From positions 22,960,001-23,024,000 of the forward strand of contig NC_089981.1 in assembly GCF_036417845.1 (NCBI RefSeq): DNA of 64,000 nucleotides, given 5' to 3'. Below are positions 12,801 through 24,948 of the stretch, one piece after another. Source of the DNA: Apteryx mantelli. Lineage: Eukaryota > Chordata > Aves > Apterygiformes > Apterygidae. The position numbers and the translations under genes are program-made. The stretch's first letter is position 1. Each line of letters starts with the position of its first letter. The notes below the pieces were generated by a model, which saw nothing but the letters and a program-made list of their open reading frames with translations, was not told where the DNA came from and searched no databases.

Positions 12801-15414
12801 CTAAAACATTAAGGCCAGGACATAAAAAATATTTAAGTGGTTTATTTTGGTTTGGTAAAAGGAACTCAGGAATTGCAAAGGGCATTAAATGCCAGGAGCC
12901 AGCCAGGAAAGTGACATACAGTGTGCTATAATTTCCAGTTAGCATCATAGTAGAAGAGCATCCTATCACTTCCATTCAGTGGTTCCCTCTTTACCACTGA
13001 ATTAGTTTGAAATCCTTATTTTTCCAGAGCATAACTGCACAGTCTTATGTATGCAAGCTCCCAGGAATTTATCCTGCAGCTTCATCTTCTTTATTAGAGA
13101 AATTCTCAAACCAGACTTCAGTCAATAACTACCAGTGGTTCTTACTGTGATTATATTTCCGGCCAGTAATCCTAAAGTGTCAGGAATCACCAAAAGAGCT
13201 AAGATTATCCTCCAATAAAGCAGTCAAAGACATACCAATGATGCCAAAGTTGATGACATGATGGGCAATTGCCAGTAAGCTGGATAACTGCATAACTCAA
13301 TGCATATACTATTAATTGAAAGGGTAAATCTCTTCTTTAAGTTTAAAGGTGTTAATTGCAGGTTGTGGTAGAGACACAAGTACAGAAAAGCCTGTTCGTA
13401 ACACACAAAATCAGTATTACTCCTCTCAGTCACAGTTCCAGAAGGTATTCTTTTAGGTAATCTTAACCAATGCTGCAGCACCCTTTAGAAACGGTGTGCC
13501 ATAAGCAAATCTCTTCCGTGTTCATGGCTAGAATTTAAAACGCAACATTTCCATTCTACAGGATATTGGTAACAACTCCCACATCTCCCCCCAAATTCTT
13601 TATGCTGTGAGTGCTTTTCCTCCCTTCTCTCCCAATATTCCCATGAGAGGGACACAAGAAAATTCTCTTTGCACGCCTCCCAGTGAACATTCTGGAGTAG
13701 CCCCTGCATCAAGTGCAGTTTTATTCTTTGTGGTTATTGGAATGAAGGAAAAAGCAGTGCAGAGGAGATCTTTATCTGGAGCTGCTTCTCCAATGCTGTG
13801 TATCACACCGTTTCTTCCCTGATTTGAACAGGTGCGCATCAAGAAGGCTGCCAGCAGAAGCATTGTCTCAGGCTTCCAGTATTTCAACAAACACTGTTTT
13901 CACACTATGAAACATGGCTCTGAATTTTAAGTGCCTTATTCTCAGGGTACAGCAAAGAGAAAAGTGATTGAGCTGCTGCACCCAGAGTTTAGGTACTTAA
14001 AATCATCACTGCCATAGCTGTGGCCTCCACCCTTTCTTAGCACTTAACCTGCCATTCTGTGTTATTAAATGCCAAGCTTTGTTATGCGCTGCCTTAGACA
14101 GTGTCTGGGGCTTGTTATGTATTTAAGATTTTAATGAGATTTGTCCTGGCTAATCTTGCATGTTGGAACCATAGTGTAACACAGTCATTGCTCTTTACAC
14201 AGGGGAAGTGTCCTTAGACCCATTATTTACTGATTCATTTACATTCTGGCTCTGACCAGGTTTCTCAAGCGTGTCTACCCTATCACTTTATTTACCAAGG
14301 TGGGAACCAGCATAAATCACCATCCCTTCAATGCCTCTGATTTTTAAACCCCTGAGCAAGAAGCCAATTGTGCATGTCTGTTCTTATTTACCACTAAAAA
14401 CTTTTGCAATTAAGAAGTTCAAAGTCTCATATTCCAGACTCATGGAATTTTCCCCCAGCTTTCCTCATGCAAAATGAAGAGCTTATCAAAGTAGATTGTC
14501 TCTCAGGACCACTGGGTTCAATGGGTTGCACAGCATGGAGATAACCATTACTTCCTGTAGACTTGAGGGCAAGTTGAGCAAAGATTTTACTTTTTTTTGT
14601 GAATATCTGCAAAGGAATCATTCAGTGGATAAAGTTTAATTGAATATCAGAAGATTTTATAGGTCAGATACATTATTACTGTGAAACTTGTTTTTATCAC
14701 CTGATATCTAGGCTGTTATAATGTTGTATGATGGAAAACACGCAGAATTTATATTATGATCTCTTGGTTCAGCTTGGAATCCCTAGATATAAGCGGAACT
14801 GATCAAAATAAGAAAACACAGGGTATTTCCTCATCTAATTTAATCAGTGTAAATACAATGACTTCATGTGAGCCATGACAAGTTGATTCATATGTGGGCT
14901 CTAGCTTAATGGAGTTTCAAACCATAACGTACATAAATAGCTCAGTAATTATCCATTTGACTGTTACATAAAATTTAAGAAAAAACATAAAATCATTCAA
15001 GCCTTTTGATATGCAGTGCTTACAACAAAGCTGAAATACACCACAAAGCCTCAAATAATAAACTGAAGTGGCCATTGCACAGCTCCAATGTGGCCAAAAT
15101 GTCTCTGGTTACATGCTACCCAAATAATTCCTGATACAGTGAATGGCTTCTCTCACTTTTTCACCTACAGGCAGTACTTTGTCTTGATCTGATCTACCTC
15201 CTCTTGGTTCAGGATAAAACTGGACTGCATCCCTGGAAGCTGGAACTCTCCAGGAAAAAGGATGCAGTAGATCCTACTCCAGGAAAATTTTGTCTTCAAT
15301 CTTTTGGCAAACTGCCAAAACAGTGCTCAGTTGGGCAACATGTCAGTCACTGATGCATGTATGCTTCCTCTTCTAGAGTCTATATTCTAAACAGAGGGGA
15401 GATCTATACTCTAG

Positions 15415-15648
15415 ATGGACAGGAAAGTCCATCTGAACATAAGAAAAAGCTGTTTTACTCTGAGGATGGTTGAACATTGGAACAGGTTGCCCAGAGAAGT
15501 TGTAAAGTCTCCATCGTTGGAACTATTCAAAACCTGAGTGGACACAGCCCTGGCAACCTGCTCTAGGGGACCCAGCTTGAACAGAGGGTTAGACTAGATG
15601 ATCTCCAGAAGTCCCTTCCAACCTCAACTATTCTGTATTCTATAATCT
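15415..15648 (+). mobile_element. CR1 LINE, 3' end fragment
   Basis: The sequence has the standard CR1 3' landmarks in order: a 'lifted/aggregated' style segment, 'ggttgcccagagaagttgt', the 'tggaactattcaaaacc' segment, 'agatgatctccagaagtcc', 'cttccaacctcaactattct', and a short ATTCTRT-type direct-repeat tail. CR1 is the dominant LINE of birds and other sauropsids. The copy is 5'-truncated and non-coding. Confidence 0.9.
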
Positions 15649-15679
15649 TCCTGTAGAAAAGAAAGGCTCTGTTTTAGCA

Positions 15680-15912
15680 ATGTGAGCATATAACAGTTGG
15701 AACAGCTTATCAACAGATGCAGTTAATTCTCTGCCGTTTGGAGTCTGAGTCAAGAGGGGATGTTTGACTAAAAAAGTTACCCTAGATCAAATTTAAACTG
15801 CTGAGTTACATAAAGAAAGTATAGGATAAAAAATTACAAGAATGTAGTCTGGGTCATACTGGAGGTCTGAATAAACAAAGATGATCACAATGATCTCTGA
15901 TGGCTTTAAATA
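15680..15912 (+). mobile_element. Older, more diverged CR1-like LINE 3' fragment
   Basis: Directly after the younger copy, this segment has a second, more decayed CR1 pattern: 'ggaacagcttatcaacag', a 'tctgagtcaagagggga' motif and an end reading 'gatgatcacaatgatctct'. It looks like an older CR1 lineage shared with other reptiles. Its borders are approximate. Confidence 0.6.
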
Positions 15913-18900
15913 TTTGAGTCTTGAAATATATTAGGAGATGTTTGAAATAGCATCAAAGAACTTGGAACTCACATACTTCAGGTTTACTTCTTGCAGCTCC
16001 ACTGTGTTATGCTGAACTACATCAAAAGCGCACAGCACAGAAGACTTGAGTTTCCTGGAGTCTTGAATTCAATCCAAAATCTGTAAGAAAGAAAGCGTTC
16101 CCCACCTGTTTGCATGAATGATTCAGAGAGAACAAATGAGCATACAAAGGAGTTCCAAAACTGCAGGATCCACACCATAAAAGCAAACTTACTTTTCCTG
16201 TTTCTCTTCTTGTTGGACAGACACAGAACATGTAGATAGACAACTTTCTGGACTGGGCTGGTTTCAAAAAGCTTATGAGCCCACTGCCTGCTATGAAACA
16301 TACTGCAAATTTTTCTATTTTTTCTAGGGATTGTAACAGGCTAACTTCTTTGTTCATCCTTGTAAAGACAGAAAAAATATCTCTTCATTTTATGACATTT
16401 TCTATATCAAAAATGTTATTGCATTGATAAGGCTAACAATGGAAAACAACCCTTCGTGTCAATATTAATCTGAGATAAACTTCATAAGAAACCCTACTTC
16501 CCTTTCAATTTCCTAAAAAGTCAGCCTCTAACAGAAATCTATTTTGCAGCCACTTGCATGATGATGTAATTAATTCCATTATAGACAAGCTTTCTTCAGA
16601 TCTCTTCCACATCTACTGGGAAGAGATGGTAAGGTATTGTCAGTTCAGATCTGCATTTGATGCATTCATTATTGAATTTCTTATGGGCTCTAATACAACG
16701 TTTTTTACCTGTAGTATTCAAAATGCTTTTCAGAAAAAGTAACAACATCTCTATTTTATGAAGTAGGACAAGAATAATAGTGCTGAGCTTAGTTTGAGTC
16801 AACAGTTGAAAACTTGCCCTCCACAAAATTACCTTAAATTATTCAACAACAGGGCTTAGTGTTTTCACCAATAAGCAGAATCTACCAGTATTTCAGTCAT
16901 CAAACTGACACATATACAGATAATATATTCCAACCACATAGTTAAATAGATTTCAGCCCAATTTACTCTTGTTCTATCACAGACAATATTCTCAAAAGAA
17001 GGGAAAGACACATGAACAAATGAAAAAAGGACATTTCCCTGAAGCTAGTTATGGAGCATGAGACGTTATGAGAGATAAGTGTGCTTTGCCTTATCATACA
17101 AAAGGGATCATAGCTCTTCTACTCTGCACCTGTATGATGGCTTCAGCCCATGAACATGTAACAGAACTAGCTATACATAGAGTAAGACTTAAGATTTAGA
17201 ATAAAAATGTTAGGAAGTTAAAATTCGACCAACATTTGTCATTCTATTTCACATTACTACAGTGGCCACTGTAACAGACAGATGAGGTATGGAAGAAGAT
17301 CAAGCGTTTGAAAACCTGGAGAAGAAAATGGAATGGCAAATCTGTCCTCTAGAAATTAAGTACTTAAATGTCATTTTTATTATGAAAAATAAGTAAATTT
17401 GACACTGTCCAGGGAATCTAGAAATATCATTATTTTGATTTCTAGGGTGACTACCAACAGTTTATAAATTAGCCTTACTCTCCTAACCAGCAGTACACCA
17501 AACGCTGCTCCAGATCTGAAGTCTAAGTGAGATTCTCTCTGTTCATTTTATTACCAACAATGCAGGCTCTGCCTTCATTCAGTCAGAAATATTGCTAGCA
17601 TTCAAACAAGCTGCAGAGTTTGAAGGTGTACTCTGTCAAAATCAGACAATGGCTACAGCAATCACTACCAGCTTGCAGCATGACACTCCTGCTGACGACT
17701 GCTTGACAGTCAAACTCTCGTTGATAAAGTTTGCCTGATTATGAGAAAAAAATGGAGCAGAATCATCTTCTATGCACCCATAACTTCTGTAGTCATTTCA
17801 GGTCAAATGAAGAATTTTCACTCGATACAGTTCTGCTATATAACACATGAATATGGGACACCAGTTTTCTGTCACTACAGTGATGGACCAAAGAAGATAA
17901 GGGCCTTCATAGTTTTCAGATCAATAAAACAGAAAACCAACTATAAAAAAGGTCAATAGACATTTCATCCACTGACATATTTAATGTTCAATAAAGTACA
18001 AGTCTAGCTGTTCAAGTTTGACAGCATTCTTGTTTTATATCATACTTTGGCATTCCAAAATGATAAGCAGGCTGACAGCTTGGCTTAGCAAAACACGCAG
18101 ACCAATTAGTCACCTTCATGATGCATGTTTAGAGAATATATCTAAAAACCACAGTCTATGATAACTTACAGTATGGATCCCAGAATCCTTCCTCTCATGA
18201 GAAATTCTCTTCTGCATAGTCAGACTCACTGAAGAAGGATTACTTATGTGAGTAATGACTGCAGGCTATCTGAAGCCTTAATATACCGTCTTTGTGCACA
18301 TGCAGTATTATGCAGTCTGTAATTACATGATCAGATCCTGCCATCCTCCACAGGCTTTCTATTTCACTGCGTGCACAGAACTTACTTGCTGCAGGGAGGG
18401 TGAACCTGGGTTCAAGGCTAAATGAGAGCATGTTGTGAGCGCAACTGCTGTCCACAGGCCTCTCTCTCATTGCCTGGAGAAGTTGGTTGTTGCAGAGTGA
18501 ATGAGGCGCACAGATGGCACCATGGAGAAATGGATTCAATTTCTGCCTCAATTTGCTTTGTTCTTTTTCAGTGCTGGACATGTCAGTTTAAACTGCAGTT
18601 TTTGCAAATGGTGATTTGTTTTCTTCTGGATGCTCGGCTGGAGATTTTAACGTCTCATTTGCAGAATTGGGGAACCTTCACAGTTCTACCTGAAGTCTAT
18701 GCTCTAAACATGCACACTACTAAAACAAAACTCAGTACTTTGAAAAATCAGGTCCTAGAAGTCTTAGGTTGTCCATCCAAAATTACCAAACACCCATATC
18801 TTTCTGTGCCTCTGTTAGCAATATGTAAAACAAAGATAGTAAACCCCAAATATTTCCAAACATGTTTTCAAAAGCAAATCATTACTAGTTATGAATTGCT

Positions 18901-21900
18901 CAGTACCCTAGTGATGGGCACCACAAAGAAGTCACTAAGGAAATTAATAAATCTATATTCAAAATATGTTTTGAATAACACACAGTTAAAAATAATTAAA
19001 CAAATTACAGAAGATCTACTTATTAGCTAAGCCATTTCTAGCCTTTAGTCTAAAAAAAAGCAAGAACCCTCTAAGAAACATGGTATTTCATCATGTAATT
19101 TAAAACTGTCTCATAAGAAAACACTCATGGTCTTAACACTAATACTTCCTAGCCTTTTGACCTGCAAACTTAATATTTAATAAAAAATAAATGGATGTTT
19201 TACAAAAATTTTACTAAATTAAAAATAAAACAAAAGATGAAAGCAATATTTAATCATAGCATCATACTAATAATCACATGAATGATTATCATGACTGGAG
19301 CTGTCTTCAAGCTAGTTATGGTCCTTACCCCTGCTAATGCTACTGAAGAAAGGTCTTGCAAAACTGAAGGTGATTCTTCTTTGATGCTTACAGCCTTTTT
19401 CCAAGTTCCAATCGAAATTAATTTATGGTCAATTTTTAGCTTCCTGCACTTTGTCTAACCTCTTCCTTTAGCTTAGAGCTCATTTGTTTTTCTGCTATCC
19501 TATTATCTAAGTTTGTAAACTGAAAATCTAAATATAGAAAAGCAAGTTTGAAAAGTTAATTTACAATAGAAATTCACCATCCCCCTCCATGCAATATATC
19601 TTGCCCTCAAGGAGAATGACAAAATACAAGCTTTAATTATTATAATAAATGAGATTTGAATTAAAATACTAAAGAGGTCTCTGCTTATATTAATACCATA
19701 GCTATAAAGTCAATTCATTTCTCAAATTCTTGAATCATACATACACAAAAAGCTTTTGTTTCATTCTCCATTTTTGTATTTGTTTACATGTATTTGATTA
19801 TATTTTGGGTGCACTTTTTGGTTAAAGAAAGTGTGTTACGGATTTAACCTAAGGGTATATTTGCAAGGCTCTGGTGGAAGAAGAACTGTATGTCTTTCAC
19901 TCCTAATAGGACTTCTGACAGGACTCCCTTGTCCCTGCACAAATGCACCAAGAACTTCTGTGACCCAATATAACTCTACCATTTACAACCAATGGAAGAA
20001 GAGAGTCATTTGTTACTATGACCTTAACAAACCCTGCTCATGTTTTGTGATTTTTAAGGTTTGGAAAGTTCAGTTAAGATCACATAGGCAGGGAAGGAGA
20101 TTCCAACATATCTCAAAATTTCAACATTCAAGCCCTAGCCAAATTATTGAAAACCTCAAGCATACTTTGTGCAGCATCCAGGCCTTTCCCAGGCTTGGAA
20201 GATGCAATAGTGTCTAAAATTATTGGCAGTCTCTTGTGTTTGGACACAACAGTTATTTGGACCCCTCATATATCCGAAGAACAGTTCCTGCACAGATATG
20301 TTGAAAAGATGGCGTAGGGCAAGACCCTCAGATAATGCTCACACCCACAGAAAAATGAAACTGCAGCCAACAAAGCAAGCCAAACAAGTCTGCAAATACA
20401 CAGCTGTTCAGTATGGTTGCTTAAGATTCAGTGACAAATAGGAAACACTGGCTGTGACTCTCCTAACTGCCTATTACCAAAAGAAATTATTAGGGAGTAA
20501 AAAGGAAGGAGGAGCCGCTATGAGTGCAAAGGAACAGGCATTTCACAGGAGGTAGGAGGTCTGAAGAACAATCCCAAGGAAGTATGAAACCTTAGTGTTT
20601 TGGGAATGGGCTGTATAATTCTATGTATCAATACAAATTGATATACTTGCAATACAAGTATATATAGTGGTAATAATATAAATATATATTCATTTCTTAT
20701 ATAGTTTATTGTTTCTATTATTACAAATAATAATATATTACAAATAATGTGTTTTATCACAAAACAAGACTCGATCAGAATTCACTTGTTCAACAGAGAA
20801 AATTGTACAAACAATCTGAATTCTGGCATTTTCTGGCTTTGAGCTGTTGATTTTGCAAAAACATAGAGCAAGAAACAAGTTTTACGCTGCTTGCTATGGA
20901 ACAGAATTTAGATGCTTTTTCACTGTATTGCGGGGGAGGAAGGCAGGCAGGAAAAATTAAGTGAAAGGAAGAATTAGGAGGAGAGCAGGTATGTCAAGAA
21001 GAAGAAGCTAAAGGATAGTGGGAGAAGAAGAAAAGAGGAAGGGAAGAATGCAGAAGAGTATGGGGTGCAGCTAGACCTAAAGTGGAGAAACATTGATGGA
21101 TGCAGCTGGCAAAAGCAGCCAGTCATTAGAAGGGCTATTCTGTATGCAAGAATCCTGGGAATGACAACTTGAAATTTGGCACTGGACTTGCGGAGAAGGT
21201 GCAAAGGAAGGCATGGGCTAAAACAATGCTGTTCAACCTCAGATTGTTTTATTAGGTGTAAAAAACACCTTATACCAGTTTGTAGAGCACTTAGGCACAA
21301 GTGCAGGGTTACACTGGGAACTTGTAGTAATCTCACGTTATTGTGCTAATGCTAATACTATTGTCCTCTTGACCCAGTTAACACCAGTCATGACATTTCA
21401 AATCTTTCCCAGGAAAAGAAATTTGGTCATTATAAGAGCATGGGTATATTTGACATGCTACACTTGAAAAATGTTGTCTCTTTACTAACCTTCAGTAGGT
21501 GGAATTCTCTAATATAGGACTCTGTGATATTCTGTGACTAAATATCTTCCTAAATGAAAACTGTCAAACAAAATAAGAAATATTTTCATCATTATATTTC
21601 GCTTCCTAGTTATGTTGGGTAAACTAGCACCTTATGTTGCAGCTAGACAGCTCCCAATGCCTGATTATTTGGCTAAGCTTTGCTTGGGTTCTTCTAAATG
21701 ACACTTCATGAAAATAGACAGCTTGCATTCCTTCAATAGATCCTAATCATACTACAAACTATCTGCATGACAACAGAGCATAGAGGCTGCAATTGAGATC
21801 AGAGCATTGTGTGTTTGGGCCTCTACAATACACGCGCTAAAAGACAGCCACTGTTCTGAAAAGACTGCAATCTAATACAAAAGAACTATTCATGTGAGTG

Positions 21901-22599
21901 AAATAGGGTTTGAAATCCTAGTCACTTAAGTGATTTGATTTTCAATCCAATGAGTTTTATCTAATCATTTGGAAGCAAAGGAATGGATCAATGGCATTAT
22001 GCTTGACTAAGATCTAGCAAAGGACATAAAAGAGTTGTATTCCTAATTTAGTTTTTAACTACAGTTATACTATAGATACATTATATCGTACTATAAAATA
22101 TTTACTACAACTGGCAGAAATGCAGTTCAGCATCACTTAATTAAGAGAATAACACTTGAAAAGTTAATAAACAACTTTTGACTAGAAACTGATCAGTCAC
22201 CTCACTTTTTGGAAATTTTCAGAGGATAAAAAGCTTGGGTTTGAATCCTCAGATCAAAAATCAGGGACAATCAGAATGCTGCTTCTGCTGAACTCCAAGA
22301 CTAATGTTCCATCACTAATTCTGGAGCTAGTGCTCACCATCAGAGCAGTGAAAATGGCCAGCCAGAGATTAATGCAGCGGGGAGATCTCTGTTAACTTGC
22401 ATGCAAGGGTTGGCACTGAGGAAGTGCAAGAGTTCCCATCAACTACAAATGTTTTTATACTTCCCTCTAAAATGAAGCTATTCCAATTTTAACAACTTCA
22501 GCCTTCACAGGCTCTTTCTTCAAAGGCAAAGAAATTAATTAAATAAAAACTCTTCTCTTTTTCCAGTCTGACAAAATTTTTATAGAAACACGCTGTCTC
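15913..22599. other. Intergenic DNA, AT-rich, no recognised gene
   Basis: I see no family signature or phased exons. The longest open frame is on the + strand at 18,422-19,030 (202 codons). It has no recognisable domain or obvious low-complexity reason for being open, and its second half is Lys/Ile/Leu-rich, as expected from AT-rich DNA. An AT-rich TATA-repeat-like tract lies at about 20,640-20,760. Confidence 0.55.
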
Positions 22600-23170
22600 C
22601 TTTTTGCCAACTCATTGGACATAGTCTCTCATAGTACCCTTACAGACAAACTGGTGACATTTGGACTGGATAAGGGGACAATAAGGTTGGTGGAAATGTG
22701 GCTCAATGGTCGGGCTCAAAGGGTTGTGATCAATGATACAAATCTAACAGGTGGCTGGTTATCAGTGGCATCCCTCCAGAATTGACTGGGGCCAATACTG
22801 TTAAATAACTTTATTAATGCCTTGGACAACAGGATGGAGTACTCTAACAACTACAGTAACTAACAAAGACAACAACAAATTGGGGGGAACAGTGGAAATG
22901 CAGGATGGCAGTGCTGTTATTCAGAGAGACCTTGACAAGCTGGATAAACAAGCTGACAAGACCCTCACAAAGTTCAGCAATGGCAAATGCGAAGTCCTGC
23001 ACATGGGACCCAACAATCCCATGCAAGAGTATAGGCTGGGGGCTAACCAGCTGGAAAATAGCTTTTCAAGAAAAGACCTGGAGGTCCTCATGAACAGGCT
23101 GACCATAAATCAGCAGTGTGAGAACAACATGATCCATGACACAGAAGAGATTTGGGACTTTGAACCAAAA
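22600..23170 (+). mobile_element. CR1 LINE, end of ORF2 (reverse transcriptase region), decayed
   Basis: The segment matches the conserved end of CR1 ORF2: 'gtctctcatagtaccctta', 'gacaaactggtgacatttgg', 'aatgtggctcaatggtcggg', 'aataactttattaatgcctt', then 'ttcagcaatggcaaatgcga', 'gtcctgcacatgggacccaa' and 'gacctggaggtcctcatgaa'. In-frame stops and gaps break the frame, so it is a dead fragment. The apparent ORF at 22,817-23,182 is a remnant of this element and not a host gene. Confidence 0.88.
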
Positions 23171-23984
23171 ACTCAGATATAGGCAATGACTTTTGATGCT
23201 GCCTTAATGCTCAGCCAAAGGAGATAAATTTAAGTGTAAACCAGCTTAGGTTTCAGCCTAATTTGTGAAGATTATATAATAGGAATCATCAGTAGTGATC
23301 AAACTGTGATCACTAAGAGGTCATTGTACTTCCCTGAACATACAGGAAATGTTAACCTGTGTATCTGAAACCACAGCATAGCAACTGTTGATATGAGTTG
23401 ATTTTTCAGTGGTAAGCAATGTAATGATTCATAAAATATTCTTTTCCTCTCACTAGTTTATGTTTCTCCATTAGAACCGATAAACAGATTTACATGTATT
23501 ACCCAGCTGTCTTTACCTTATTATTTTATCATGACTATAATTACTAACCAGTTACATCTCTTACAATTTCTCTTTCATAACTCTTTGTCCTGGTATTTTG
23601 ATAATAACTATTAGAGGTGATAACACCTTAATTTTTCACTGTATGTATTTCTGTATATACAATTATCTTGTAGCCATCTTCTTCTCCTCATTTAAATAAT
23701 AAGATAAATTCTACATTAAATTATACTTCAGTGAAGTTACCAGAGGTATAACTCATGACCAAATTGATCAATTCTTTTCCTCAACACTTTCAACTTTATT
23801 TATTTGTATCACATTTATGTAAATACTAATAGCCAGTTGCACTTTTAAAATGATCAGAGAAGACAATGTCTTTTCTACTGCTTTGAAAAAAAAAAAGCAC
23901 CTTTTACTTATCTTTTCTAAGTATTGAAACTATTTCCTCAAATATAACTACCCCAACAGCAAGAATGTCTATAATTTTTTGGAA
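23171..23984. other. Intergenic DNA, nothing recognised
   Basis: AT-rich sequence between two CR1 fragments. I see no coding, RNA or regulatory pattern. Confidence 0.5.
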
Positions 23985-24350
23985 AAATCATAGAAAATAG
24001 GGTTGGAAGGAATCTAAACGGCCATTTAGTCCATTCCCTGCCCCAGGGCACTATCAACTATACTTGCACCATTCTCAGGCAGGTGTTTGTCTAACCTGTT
24101 CTTAAAAACCACCCGTGATGGAAATTCCACAGTCCTCTCAGGTAATCTATATGAGTGCTTCACCATACCTGCAAAAAGAACATTTCTTCCCAATGTCTCA
24201 CCTGAACTTCATTCCCGGTATTAAGCCTAATTACATCTTGTCTTGTTCCCAGTAAATATGGAGGACAGTTTAGTTCCTTCTTCTTTGCAGGAACTGTTCA
24301 ATCCCATGTATTATTATGGGATTAGCCCTACTGAAAGACTGAGTTTCTCT
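23985..24350 (-). mobile_element. CR1 LINE, 3' end in reverse orientation
   Basis: Read on the + strand it begins with the reverse complement of a CR1 tail ('atcatagaaaatagggttgg', 'aaggaatctaaacggcca', 'tttagtccattccctgcccc') and continues into 'tgtttgtctaacctgttctt' and 'tccacagtcctctcagg', all typical of an inverted CR1. It ends about 450 bp upstream of the mucin TATA box, so it could have brought in or displaced distal promoter sequence. Confidence 0.85.
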
Positions 24351-24800
24351 ACACTACAACGTAAAATTCTATAAATAAAGGTCAATTCACTGAAGCAGTA
24401 TATCTGTAATATATCTGTAAATAAATATATTAACATATTCACAAAACATTGTTCACATAAGAGGAACTGTTACCATAAGAGGAACAGAGAAAAATGCCAA
24501 GTCATTCATTGCAAGCTCCCCCTTGGAAGTCATTCAGAAGTCCCTTAAATTCTATTTATCTCAGAATATATAAATGAAGTAAGATTGAGCAAAAATTTTT
24601 CCCTGGCTGCTGCTCATTTCTCAATGTTTCATCAAGTCTTGTAGAAAGAAGACTCCTCCTAGAGTGCAAATATCTTGGAGAAGTCAGAGCATCCTCTATT
24701 TACCTGTGCACCTGCGAAGGAAAACGAAAACGTCTGAAGCCCCACCTTTCAAGAACCTTGTGAAACAACCTGGGAACTGAGCCAAAATCTACTCTCTCAC

Positions 24801-24808
24801 TATATAAG
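24801..24808 (+). promoter_or_regulatory. TATA box of the mucin gene
   Basis: TATATAAG lies 75 bp upstream of the start codon. A start site about 25-32 bp downstream (near 24,830) would give a 5'UTR of about 45 nt. TATA-driven promoters are known for secreted mucins of this family. No other comparable element lies between here and the ATG. Confidence 0.65.
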
Positions 24809-24845
24809 ACTTGAGAGCAGACAGGTATTTTCTCAGAGGCAGGTT

Positions 24846-24866
24846 GTTCGGTAGTTCCTACCGAAC
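24846..24866 (+). promoter_or_regulatory. Perfect 9-bp hairpin in the presumed 5'UTR
   Basis: GTTCGGTAG (24,846-24,854) is followed by TTC and its exact reverse complement CTACCGAAC (24,858-24,866). The stem ends 9 nt before the ATG at 24,876. It could act as an RNA hairpin next to the start codon or as a dyad protein-binding site. The structure is seen directly; any role is inferred. Confidence 0.55.
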
Positions 24867-24875
24867 TTCCCAGAG

Positions 24876-24948
24876 ATGGGCACAGGTGGTGGGACACGAA
24901 TACCACTATGGATATCAATACTAGCACTTGCCTTCACACAGATCAAAG
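24876..24948 (+). CDS. MUC5AC: Exon 1: start codon and signal peptide
   Basis: The ATG opens [10 protein letters not shown] and then a hydrophobic core ([10 protein letters not shown]), a standard ER signal peptide for a secreted protein. The donor is GTAGGA and the exon ends in phase 1. The TATA box 75 bp upstream and the downstream phase match support this start. The upstream minus-strand ORF overlapping it (24,700-24,927) is a shadow. Confidence 0.88.

Larger units (their letters stand above)
1..15414. other. Intergenic DNA, no recognisable conserved gene
   Basis: This stretch is AT-rich, with short ORFs under about 145 codons on both strands. None reads as a family I recognise, and I see no exon chain with agreeing splice phases apart from the weak minus-strand candidate at 11,823-12,800. 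It contains homopolymer A/T runs (for example near 830-847 and 5,840), a short GATA run near 3,374, an AAAAC run at 8,990-9,014 and a 20-bp tandem duplication at 11,008-11,047. I found no C-terminal mucin exons that would mark the end of an upstream mucin neighbour. Old decayed repeats probably fill part of it but are too diverged to name by eye. Confidence 0.6.

Noticed and set aside
13600-13890. Minus-strand ORF with a signal-peptide-like stretch (METMLLLAAFLM type start)
   Set aside because: Considered as a first exon for the minus-strand candidate, but no clear donor or phase match was found.
18422-19030. 202-codon + strand ORF
   Set aside because: No recognisable domain, no exon partners, composition follows local AT content. 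Possibly chance; transcript evidence would be needed.
22817-23182. 121-codon ORF
   Set aside because: Part of the CR1 ORF2 remnant, so not a host gene.
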